The position numbers and the translations under genes were made by a program. From NCBI GenBank assembly GCA_963803295.1, contig CAWDMC010000025.1, positions 248,001 through 312,000 on the forward strand: a DNA stretch of 64,000 nt. Reading direction: 5' to 3'. Below, one piece after another: positions 8,217 through 16,253 of this stretch. Source of the DNA: CAWDMC01 sp963803295 (GTDB lineage: Bacteria > Acidobacteriota > Terriglobia > UBA7540). The notes under the pieces were generated by a model. It was not told the origin of the DNA and did no database searches. It saw only the letters and a program-made list of their open reading frames with translations. The number at the start of each line of letters is the position of its first letter. Position 1 is the stretch's first letter.

Positions 8217-10265
8217 CTACCTGACTTTCTCAAACACTATCTTCACCAAGTCCAATCCCGACGCTTGCGACCGTGGATTCTTGCCGATCAGGTGCAGATA
8301 AACCAGATTGTTGCCAGCTTTTAGCTGGAAGGTACCGAGCGGAATAGCAGGACTGAGCGTTTCGGCATCCGCATAGAGGTCGACTGGCAAGCCACCAGGA
8401 AAATCGTTTTGAAATATCTGCACAATTCCTTGTTGCGGACCCTTAAGCGCCTCAATCCCCAATCTGTATTCTCCACTTGCGGGAAGATCACAACTGAAGG
8501 CGATATGATGGCTGCCGAAAATATCCTCGCCTGTCGCCCTGAACACTAGGTAGCGGGTCTCCTTTCCGTCGATGGTGGTGGTCCGCTTTGCCACCGTGGC
8601 GTTTTCAAGTGAAAAGGAATGAATAGGCAGAGTCCAGCCAGGCACGAACACGATCTTTTCCGGATCAGCAATGCGGCGCTCGATGGTGCTCGATGCGAAA
8701 TCGCTGGCCGGAGGATCCTGCGAATAAAAGAAAGTTGTGCTCGCGTAATCAGTTGGTATGAGGTTCCCCTCCGGCCCATGCTCAATCGTAAAGTCGATGC
8801 TTTTGTTGTAGGAGTAAGCATCGGAGATCATCAACCGGTACCCTCCCGTACGGCCCAGGTGCTTCTTGTAGTCCAGACATCCACTCAGCGGAAACGAGGC
8901 ACGGCCATCCCAGCGGCCGGGGACGTCGTACCAGCCGCCATTGAAGGAATCTTCGGAGCCGGTGCCCGGAATGGCAATGCTCCCGTCGATGACCGCCTGG
9001 TCGTCTCCCTCGAAGAACTCGGTCGTTCCCGTCTGCATACCCTGCGCTTGGAGAATGTTCCCGACCACGTGCCCCCGGCCGGTTGCCTTCAAGTAGGTGA
9101 AGGGCACGCCTGGTCGAGTCGGGTTTTCACGCCGCCACACGGCATAGAATCGGCCTTCGCCAGCATCCCTCGCCTTGTCGGCTATCGTGGTTTCAGCCTG
9201 AATGTCGATCGCCTCTGCGTCTGCAGCCGGGGCCTCTGGCGATCCACGTGTTTTCGTTTCCCAAACCAGCTCAATCCGCGCGGACTTTTCGAAGGGCATC
9301 GGGAAGTAGGAATAGTTCTGATCACCCGCTGTCCCAACCAAGAGTGAACGAATGGCGGGCTCTCCCCAACTGTAGCCGAAGAAATCGCCGGCCGGAGCCG
9401 TCACCGCAGGCTCAGCATCTCCGTCCCAGTACATCTTCAGGATGATGTCGCGATTCTTGCCTGCTAGGGCAGAAGCCGGGCCGAGTCTCAGGCCAATAAT
9501 CCGGCCAGGCGCGTTTGCCTGGAAGAGGGTAGCCGACTGACCTGGCTTGAGTGTTATGCGCGTGCGTTCAGTGTGGAGTTGGGCTCCCGGCGGAGCGACG
9601 TAGGACGTGATATCCGATCCTGTCAGGTTGAAAATCTTTCTTACTCCTTCGAGACCTTGGTAAAAGTCCTGCGAGGGAGGATTTTGATAGGTCGGAATCA
9701 CCCAGCCTTTTGGATATTGAGCGTAATTGATTTGGTAGAAGTGGAATTTCTCCGCCTTTACAAGAACTTTGCAGGATTTCTGAAAGAGCAGGGGAACATA
9801 GGAGTAATGACCACCCACGCCGTTCCCCACCAGGGGCGACAGGAACGGAGCATGGGTACCTTCGTAGATCTCCCGCACTCGCAGGCGAATACGGGGAAGG
9901 GCCTCCCCATCGAAGTAGAATTCGATGAAGTCATCGGTCGGGCTTGGGGTGGTGATGCGGTAAATGGCTCCGGGACCCTCGATTTCCGCAATAACCAACC
10001 CGCCCGACTCTTTCCGCAAGAAGGAGTATTTGCCGGAGAATCCGTCGTCATTACCGCCCGACCGATCGTAACTCGAGAAGCAGCCAATCTTCACCGCGGC
10101 TTTGAGCTTCGGCAGGAGATCCAAGCGGTAGAGTGCGGCCACTCCCACCCCAACGGGTGCTTCTGAGGATTGGGGAAGGGGCGGCCCAGCCAATGCCGAG
10201 CACGGCCAAAGAAGAGCTCCGAGCAGAGCGGCCCTGGACACCTTTCTGATCTCGCTTCCGGACAT
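8217..10265 (-). CDS. Secreted GH172-family (DUF2961) glycoside hydrolase
   Basis: Encodes 682 residues. The ATG at 10265 begins a Sec signal peptide (AALLGALLWPCSALA, cleaved near residue 27). Residues 40-500 hold the DUF2961 fold, with SSYDRSGGNDDGFSGKYS near the start and the characteristic GTGSEDSFNGGW signature at about residue 430. DUF2961 was renamed GH172 after founding members were shown to be D-fructofuranosidase/arabinofuranosidase enzymes. The last 170 residues (SFSLENATVAKRTT ... AGNNLVYLHLIGKN) look like a beta-sandwich accessory or carbohydrate-binding module. The gene is divergent from the six-hairpin glycosidase gene and shares a 366-base upstream region with it. Sugar specificity cannot be read from sequence. 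Confidence 0.85.
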   Translation of the reverse strand: MSGSEIRKVSRAALLGALLWPCSALAGPPLPQSSEAPVGVGVAALYRLDLLPKLKAAVKIGCFSSYDRSGGNDDGFSGKYSFLRKESGGLVIAEIEGPGAIYRITTPSPTDDFIEFYFDGEALPRIRLRVREIYEGTHAPFLSPLVGNGVGGHYSYVPLLFQKSCKVLVKAEKFHFYQINYAQYPKGWVIPTYQNPPSQDFYQGLEGVRKIFNLTGSDITSYVAPPGAQLHTERTRITLKPGQSATLFQANAPGRIIGLRLGPASALAGKNRDIILKMYWDGDAEPAVTAPAGDFFGYSWGEPAIRSLLVGTAGDQNYSYFPMPFEKSARIELVWETKTRGSPEAPAADAEAIDIQAETTIADKARDAGEGRFYAVWRRENPTRPGVPFTYLKATGRGHVVGNILQAQGMQTGTTEFFEGDDQAVIDGSIAIPGTGSEDSFNGGWYDVPGRWDGRASFPLSGCLDYKKHLGRTGGYRLMISDAYSYNKSIDFTIEHGPEGNLIPTDYASTTFFYSQDPPASDFASSTIERRIADPEKIVFVPGWTLPIHSFSLENATVAKRTTTIDGKETRYLVFRATGEDIFGSHHIAFSCDLPASGEYRLGIEALKGPQQGIVQIFQNDFPGGLPVDLYADAETLSPAIPLGTFQLKAGNNLVYLHLIGKNPRSQASGLDLVKIVFEKVR

Positions 10266-10631
10266 TTACGCCTCCTCAGCCAAGGCAGATTCAGAACTCT
10301 AAACGATTCATCCAGCCGCGTTGAGGATGATAGGCGTGGTGGAATCGGAAGTCAACTGATGAGGCACCCCGCTCGAATGCTCGCGTGAAACAGCCCACAT
10401 TTTGGCGTCAAAGATTGTTCTGGAGGGCTTGGCTTTGGCCTTGAGCAAAGCTCGCTTGGCAATGAACCGATTAGAAAAGCGTTGACTTCTTCGATGCCCG
10501 GTGATATTTCATCGTGCGGCGCGAAGCGCACCACGCCCGCGAGAGGCAGCAGAGATGGCGAACTCGAACCGTCTTACAAGGCCGAGCCGCCGGGAGAGCA
10601 TCTTTAGCCTATAAAAGCGCCGGAGGCGCCC
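10266..10631. other. Divergent promoter region between two glycosidase genes
   Basis: This 366-base gap separates two oppositely oriented carbohydrate genes. A weak sigma70-like pair for the plus-strand gene is TTGACT at 10482-10487 and TATTTC at 10505-10510 (17-base spacer). The octamer AAACGATT at 10301-10308 recurs upstream of the TonB receptor at 15910 and could be half of a LacI-family operator. Nothing else is recognisable. Confidence 0.3.
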
Positions 10632-12893
10632 ATGTTCATAAACCACAGTCGCCGGCGATTCCTCTCTTCAGTCGGACTTGGACTAGGATCGGCGGCGTTC
10701 GCGCGCAGGTCCGCCGGAATGGCGCCCGTGCTCGAAATCGAGGAGAAGCCCGGGACCTCGCCCGTTCAGGATCCGTATACATCCATCGACTTCCGCTACT
10801 CTCCCCTATCCTGGCAGACAGCTTTCTGCTTTCCGGACGATCCCCACAAAAGCCTGATCGGAGAACGAGGCGATTTGCGCTACGGCCATCCCGGTGCCGG
10901 AAGCAAAGGTGACACTTATTTCAGCGAGACGGTCGAGTTCTCCGCGCTCGGCATGGAAAGCGATCTAGTTCACAGCCAGCGTCTCGAATCACCCGGGATT
11001 CCCATCATTCACACTCGTATCGACCGCCCCGCAGCCTACCTGGAGCTCACCACTTTTGCGACCAATCTGCGCAACGAAGGCAGGGTGGACAATGTCATTG
11101 TCGAGTTCTTCCCGCGAGTGAAGAGGACGGTCCAAGTCGATCCGCGTATCGTCATACGAACCGCCAAGGAAGTTACCTTGCGGGCCGCAGCGGGGACATG
11201 CCTGGTCTATGTAGGGCGTGAGCAGCCACGCCTTTTCATGGCCGTAGGCTCCGTATCCGGCGTCGAGCCTCCCGACGCCGCGGATTTCGGGGTTGGCACG
11301 GCGCTGCGGTTCCGCGGGGGCGCGGCCAGTGGCGACCGGCCGCTGCGGTATTTCGTCCGCCTGCCTCAGGAGGGACAAGATATCGAGCGAATTCGAGACG
11401 GACTGGCAACTCCTGTCGAACTGCTCACTGCCGCTCGTGAGTACTGGCAGAATTTCAATCCTATTCAGGCGCCCGTCGCCTGGAGTCTTCCCGAGCGGCG
11501 AGGGGAGTTTCTTGCCGCCTGCGCGGGGAACATCCTGCAGGCGCGCGAAATCAAAGGCGGAAAGACAACTTTCCAGGTTGGCCCGACGGTTTATCGCAAT
11601 CTCTTTGTGGTGGACGGCAATTTCCTGCTCGAGGCCGCGCGCTATCTGGGATACGACGCGGAAGCACAGCAAGGACTCGAAGCGACCTGGGCCCGGCAGG
11701 ACGACAACGGCGGAGTCTTCGCCGGCGCAGGCCGGATGCACTGGAAGGACACCGGGATCGCCTTGTTTACGCTTGCACGCCAAGCCGAACTCAGCCAGGA
11801 TTGGACTTATTTTCGCCAGATGCAGCCGCAGGTGTTGCGCGCCGTGAAGTTTCTGACTGATCTCCGCGAAAGAGGCCTCGCCGAGAACAGTGCGAATGGG
11901 CGGTACCGCCTGCTGGCGCGAGGCTTTGGCGACGGCGGCCTGGGAGGCGTCCGTTCTGAGTTCACCAACATCCTATGGGTACTCGCAGGATTACGGGCGA
12001 TCAGCGAAGCTGCAGGCCATACCGGCCTCTCAGGCTACGGCGAAATCAATAAGTTCTATGGCGATTTGCGCTCCGCCCTTTTGGTAGCCGCCAAACAGGA
12101 AATGCGGCAGCATGAGGGTGGATTTGCTTATCTGCCCATGCTGATGAAAGAAGATCCCGCCTGGTCCGCGCCGGAAAAATGGGATCGGCCTCAGCCCCAG
12201 ATTGCGCAGTGGGCGCTTTCCCACGCCATTTATCCGGGCCTGCTCTTCGACCAGGCTGACCCCATCGTTCAGGGCCATATTGCCTTGATGCAGGCGTGCA
12301 CTCAGGAGGACGTTCCGGCGGAGACCGGGTGGATCGCGCACGAGGGTCTGTGGACGTACAACGCCGCCTTTGTAGCCGAAGTGTATTTGTGGGCGGGACT
12401 GGCCGATTGGGCCCGCCGGACCTTCATCGGTTTTCTGAATCATGCAACTCCACTCTACTGCTGGAGAGAGGAACAACCACTGCGAGGTTCATTGGTGGCG
12501 GAGTGCGGCGGCGATATGCCTCACAATTGGGCCAGCGCCGAGTGCGTACGGTATCTGCGGCACATGCTGGCGCTCGAAGATGGAACCCGGCTCAGACTCC
12601 TGGCAGGCGTTGGCGATCCGGAATTAAGCACTCTCGAACCATCCCGAATGGCAGAATCACCTACGCGATTTGGCCGTGTGAGTATGCTCCTCGAGCCGCT
12701 TGACGGCCACAAGGGTTGGCGGCTGGTCTTCTCTCGAAGGAACGGTCCTGGTGCCGAGCGCGTGGAACTGCCGCAGAAACTGGGCTGGCGTTTCACGTTC
12801 AGTACGGTGAAGGGCGCCGGGTTCACACGAGAGGGCAACTCGATTTTGGTATCTCCACAGGCGACGTCGTGGGAGGCCACCTGGACAAGTTAA
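10632..12893 (+). CDS. Tat-exported six-hairpin glycosidase-like protein
   Basis: Encodes 753 residues. The N-terminus carries a twin-arginine signal (SRRRFLSSVGLGLGSAAFA), so the protein is folded before export. Residues 50-260 form a beta-rich domain; residues 280-650 look like an alpha/alpha six-barrel of the six-hairpin glycosidase superfamily (VYRNLFVVDGNFLLEAARYL, DDNGGVFAGAGRMHWKDTG, GGDMPHNWASAECVRYLRHM), the fold used by GH78, GH95 and similar families. The exact GH family is not clear to me. The C-terminal 90 residues are a small beta domain. It lies between two GH172 genes and probably acts on the same glycan. The start at 10632 is supported by the intact Tat signal. Confidence 0.75.
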   Translation: MFINHSRRRFLSSVGLGLGSAAFARRSAGMAPVLEIEEKPGTSPVQDPYTSIDFRYSPLSWQTAFCFPDDPHKSLIGERGDLRYGHPGAGSKGDTYFSETVEFSALGMESDLVHSQRLESPGIPIIHTRIDRPAAYLELTTFATNLRNEGRVDNVIVEFFPRVKRTVQVDPRIVIRTAKEVTLRAAAGTCLVYVGREQPRLFMAVGSVSGVEPPDAADFGVGTALRFRGGAASGDRPLRYFVRLPQEGQDIERIRDGLATPVELLTAAREYWQNFNPIQAPVAWSLPERRGEFLAACAGNILQAREIKGGKTTFQVGPTVYRNLFVVDGNFLLEAARYLGYDAEAQQGLEATWARQDDNGGVFAGAGRMHWKDTGIALFTLARQAELSQDWTYFRQMQPQVLRAVKFLTDLRERGLAENSANGRYRLLARGFGDGGLGGVRSEFTNILWVLAGLRAISEAAGHTGLSGYGEINKFYGDLRSALLVAAKQEMRQHEGGFAYLPMLMKEDPAWSAPEKWDRPQPQIAQWALSHAIYPGLLFDQADPIVQGHIALMQACTQEDVPAETGWIAHEGLWTYNAAFVAEVYLWAGLADWARRTFIGFLNHATPLYCWREEQPLRGSLVAECGGDMPHNWASAECVRYLRHMLALEDGTRLRLLAGVGDPELSTLEPSRMAESPTRFGRVSMLLEPLDGHKGWRLVFSRRNGPGAERVELPQKLGWRFTFSTVKGAGFTREGNSILVSPQATSWEATWTS

Positions 12894-12990
12894 GTGGCGG
12901 GCGCTACCGAGCCAGGAGACGGAACCAACCACGTCATCCTGAGTCTCGCGAAGGATCTTGCTCTGTTCCCGATGCGACGCGGCCCTGCTT

Positions 12991-13230
12991 ATTACAAATC
13001 ATAGTGACGGCCTTACTGTAGCGCCGGTGTCCCCACCGGCGTTTTCGCCCTGAGAACAAGGCCGCTGCAGAGTGTAGCGTCACTGTGATTTGTAATGCTC
13101 AGTAGATTGTCGAAGGTAGCAAAACTATAGTGACAACAACTTTTGTAGCGGCGCTCTGCGCCGAAGAGACGCCGGTGGCGACACCGGCCCCTACAGCAAT
13201 GGTCGTCACTATCTTGTGTAATCCTCAATA
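12991..13230. repeat. Tandem pair of long palindromic elements
   Basis: ATTACAAATCATAGTGACG at 12991-13009 pairs with CGTCACTGTGATTTGTAAT at 13078-13096 (19-base arms, one mismatch). The arms enclose a GTAGCGCCGG...CCGGCG stem. A second, diverged unit follows: ATAGTGAC at 13127-13134 pairs with GTCACTAT at 13205-13212 around a TGTAG...CTACA core, and both units end in a similar TGTAAT-CTCA-TAG sequence. No transposase is present. The structure is that of a non-autonomous palindromic element or MITE-like repeat, sitting between two carbohydrate genes. Confidence 0.7.
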
Positions 13231-13324
13231 GGTTAGATCGGAAGGAATTCGGTGGCGAGGTGCTGCCTGCCAGAATCGCCGCCAAGCCCCAATTACTTGG
13301 GGAATTGCACCCGAGGAGTTCTCG

Positions 13325-15574
13325 ATGCGCTACCTGTTTCTATTGTTGATACTTCTTCCCTGGGAGGCTTCTGCGCAGATTTCAACCCAGCCACAGGAGT
13401 CGCAGGATCTCTGGCGTCTCCAGGACTACGAAGCGCGCCGATCCTCGAGCAACAGCATCTACCGGGACAGCAACGACGATTGCAAACACCCGATCCCGGG
13501 CGAGACCACGATACTTGCGGACCTAAAGGGCCCGGGAATAGTCAACCATCTCTGGGTGACCATCGCCGACAGCGAGTATAGCTGGCCGCGATTGCTGCGT
13601 CTGCGCGTCTATTATGACGGTCACAAGACACCGAGCGTAGACGCGCCGCTGGGCGACTTCTTCGGTGTTGGGCACGGCTACGAACGCGACCTGAATTCCA
13701 TGATGGTCCGCAACGCTTCGTTCGGGCGGGCACGGAACTCCTACTGGCCGATGCCGTTTCGAAGGTCGTGCAAAATCACGGTGACGAACGAAGGCCGGCG
13801 GCGCGTGACCAGTCTCTATTACCACGTGGATTGGCAGAAGCGCAATTCCCTGCCGGAGGACACCGCCTATTTCCACGCGTACTACACGCAAGCCAATCCC
13901 CCTGCTCCCGGGAAGCTCTACACCCTGCTTAATATACGCGGCCGTGGCCAGTATGTAGGCTCCGTCCTGAATATCGTGCAGACGCAGATGGGCTGGTTTG
14001 GCGAAGGCGATGACATGTTCTATGTCGATGACGAGAAGACACCCCGGATCGAAGGGACGGGTACGGAAGACTATTTTAACGACGCCTGGGGACTACGCGT
14101 TTCGGACGGCGCCTGGACCGGCATCCCGGTAGCCGAAGGTGAAGGATTCGGGGCACGACTGACAGGCTACCGTTGGCACGTTCCCGATCCTGTCCCATTC
14201 CAGAAATCGCTGCAGGTCGGCATCGAACATTTTGGCTGGACTTACAACTCCGACGGCACCGCTCGTTCCGGGTTCGAGGAGCGGTCCGACTTCTTCTCAA
14301 GCGTGGCTTTCTGGTACCAGAAAGGTGTCAATGAAGGTCTGCCTGAGCCTGCCTATGGCCCCGAGCGCCTGCCCCTTGGGAGCGCCGTACAAATCGAAGT
14401 CGAAGACAACCTGAAAGATGTTAGTACGGTGAAAGGCGAAGCCTCGGTGCAAAAGGAAGTTTTCTGGTCGAAGGACATCCTGTTTCTAAAAGCTCAGGGT
14501 CCCGGAAGCAAAATGGATATCCCCTTCGACGTCCCTAAAGACGGCTACTACGAGGTGATATCGCAGATCGCGCAGGCGCCGGACTACGGCAACTATGTCG
14601 CTACCCTCGATGGCAAGCAGACGAATTCCACTCTGATCACCTGGGGACCGTTACAGGCCGAGGCCCCACAGGCCGAGATCATCCATGGTTTCGAACCTGA
14701 GATTTTTGTGGGCATCGACCATCGGCTAGGTTGGTTCAAGCTCTCAAAGGGACGGCACATCTTATCGTTTACGTGTGTTGATAAAGATATTCGTTCTTCC
14801 GGCTACAACCTGGGGGTTGATGGCGTGGTGCTGTCGGAGATCAAGAATGGTGAAGCTCTCGTTCACTCCGCTGGCACAGACTTGCCGCGGTTCGAGAGTC
14901 CCGAGGCCGGTGTCCCCGAGTATGGGGCGGCCAGCGGCTCCGTTTACCGGGGAAGGCCGCTGGGATTCTATATTGCGCAATTGAAACGCACTCCAGCTGA
15001 AACCAAGCCCGATGTCATCAGGATGATCGGAAGTTTTGGACCGGAGGCCGCGCCCGCTGTCGGGATCCTTACGGCCAGGTTGACTGATCCGAGTCCAGAG
15101 GTTCGGCGCGCCGCCGCTCTGGCCCTTGGCGGAATTGGACCGGGTGCGTCCGAGGCCGCGCCGCAATTGGCCAAACTGTTGAAGGATGAAACGGTGCAGG
15201 TCCGCGAGTCTGCGGTCCTCGCCTTGGGAGGAATCGGCAAAGGCGCGGCGATGACCGTACCCGAGCTTTGCGCTGCGCTTAAAGACAAGACTGCGACGGT
15301 CAGGATGGGAGCCGCGAGCGCCCTCGGAAGCATGAACGAAGCCGCCGAGCCTGCCGTCCCTTTCTTGACGGCAGCCTTGGAAGTGCCTGATTTGGAAGAG
15401 CGTAGTGAGGAGGTGCAGGTGCTCCGCAACATCGCGTATGCGCTCGGCAATATCGGTCCGGGAGCAAAAAGCGCAATACCGGCCCTGAAGAAGATCCAAC
15501 ACCTGCGCGTGAAGTATATCGCCGAAGAGGCTGTGGCCAAGATCCAGGGAACGCCCTCGCCCACCTGGCATTGA
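13325..15574 (+). CDS. Secreted GH172-family (DUF2961) protein with C-terminal HEAT repeats
   Basis: Encodes 749 residues beginning with a Sec signal peptide (RYLFLLLILLPWEASAQ). Residues 25-345 are the DUF2961/GH172 catalytic fold: SNSIYRDSNDDCKHPIPGET near the start, APLGDFFGVGHGY, and the signature EGTGTEDYFNDAWG around residue 243. Residues 355-510 form a beta-sandwich module comparable to the one in the other GH172 gene here. From about residue 540 there are four to five HEAT/PBS-lyase-like repeats (PEVRRAAALALGGIGPGA, VQVRESAVLALGGIGKGA, ATVRMGAASALGSM). HEAT repeats usually bind proteins, so the enzyme may attach to a partner or to a surface. The start ATG at 13325 follows a GAGGAG ribosome site. 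The substrate is unknown, but the family includes furanosidases. Confidence 0.82.
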   Translation: MRYLFLLLILLPWEASAQISTQPQESQDLWRLQDYEARRSSSNSIYRDSNDDCKHPIPGETTILADLKGPGIVNHLWVTIADSEYSWPRLLRLRVYYDGHKTPSVDAPLGDFFGVGHGYERDLNSMMVRNASFGRARNSYWPMPFRRSCKITVTNEGRRRVTSLYYHVDWQKRNSLPEDTAYFHAYYTQANPPAPGKLYTLLNIRGRGQYVGSVLNIVQTQMGWFGEGDDMFYVDDEKTPRIEGTGTEDYFNDAWGLRVSDGAWTGIPVAEGEGFGARLTGYRWHVPDPVPFQKSLQVGIEHFGWTYNSDGTARSGFEERSDFFSSVAFWYQKGVNEGLPEPAYGPERLPLGSAVQIEVEDNLKDVSTVKGEASVQKEVFWSKDILFLKAQGPGSKMDIPFDVPKDGYYEVISQIAQAPDYGNYVATLDGKQTNSTLITWGPLQAEAPQAEIIHGFEPEIFVGIDHRLGWFKLSKGRHILSFTCVDKDIRSSGYNLGVDGVVLSEIKNGEALVHSAGTDLPRFESPEAGVPEYGAASGSVYRGRPLGFYIAQLKRTPAETKPDVIRMIGSFGPEAAPAVGILTARLTDPSPEVRRAAALALGGIGPGASEAAPQLAKLLKDETVQVRESAVLALGGIGKGAAMTVPELCAALKDKTATVRMGAASALGSMNEAAEPAVPFLTAALEVPDLEERSEEVQVLRNIAYALGNIGPGAKSAIPALKKIQHLRVKYIAEEAVAKIQGTPSPTWH

Positions 15575-15701
15575 CCGCTTTTGGGCTAGCGACTATCACA
15601 GGTGGGGAACCCTCGCATCCCGAGTCCCTTCCCTTGTCATCCTTAAGCGAAGAGGTCATGGCCCTTCAGCCCACCCACCGCTATGCGTGAAAGATGCGCG
15701 A

Positions 15702-15768
15702 AGCGCCTTGGAGTGCGGCAGCGAATCTGCCGCCTTAAATTCCCGGCGAAAGCCGGTGGCTGACGCCT
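15702..15768. repeat. Dispersed palindromic repeat with two hairpins
   Basis: Two perfect hairpins lie in series: GCGGCAG/CTGCCGC at 15716-15734 and CCGG-CGAAAG-CCGG at 15743-15756, framed by AGCGCC at the left and GACGCC at the right. This is the form of an intergenic REP-like element. Confidence 0.5.
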
Positions 15769-15928
15769 TGCAATGCGACTTTCCTCAGGGGCGCCAGTCA
15801 TCGACCTTATCGCTTAAAAAAACGGATTCCGCGCTGCTGGTTGCGCGTGTCCAGGGCATGCGAACAGCACTCCTTCGAGACTCTTGGCACGTAGTCAAAT
15901 AGCTTACTGAAACGATTAGAAATTCCGC

Positions 15929-15957
15929 TTGACAACGCGATTTGCCGATGGTTTACT
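15929..15957 (+). promoter_or_regulatory. Candidate sigma70 promoter for the TonB receptor
   Basis: TTGACA at 15929-15934, a 17-base spacer, and TTTACT at 15952-15957. Just upstream, CTGAAACGATTAG at 15908-15920 resembles one half of a LacI-family operator. The leader to the receptor gene would be about 290 bases. Confidence 0.4.
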
Positions 15958-16253
15958 ACGCAACGAAGATCCAGCCGGACCGCTTCTTTCGTTGCCGGCT
16001 GAATCGTGTAGACTGCTACTTATTGGCGTCGAACGATCTCACGCTTACGGCCACTGTTCTGGAGGAACACCCCGGTGCGGATGTGATTGTGACGAGCCCG
16101 CACCGATCGCCGTTTTCAAGAGTCAGAAGCGGTCAGCTCCTCGCGTAGCAAGCCCCGGAAATCGATTCGTACTAAACCGGTCCCAGCCGTGGGGTCAAGG
16201 GTTCTCACTCCGTTTCCACATTTTCGAGGAAAGAGGATTTTGGAGAGGAGGAA

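Larger units (their letters stand above)
15575..16253. other. 679-base gap upstream of the TonB receptor
   Basis: No gene is supported. It holds a palindromic repeat at 15702-15768 and a plausible promoter at 15929-15957 (both listed). The rest has no recognisable structure; small open frames here lack ribosome sites and family-like composition. Confidence 0.5.

Noticed and set aside
14762..15571. A 269-codon open frame antisense to the HEAT-repeat part of the GH172 gene
   Set aside because: The plus-strand gene has clear domains here; the antisense translation is low in motif content.
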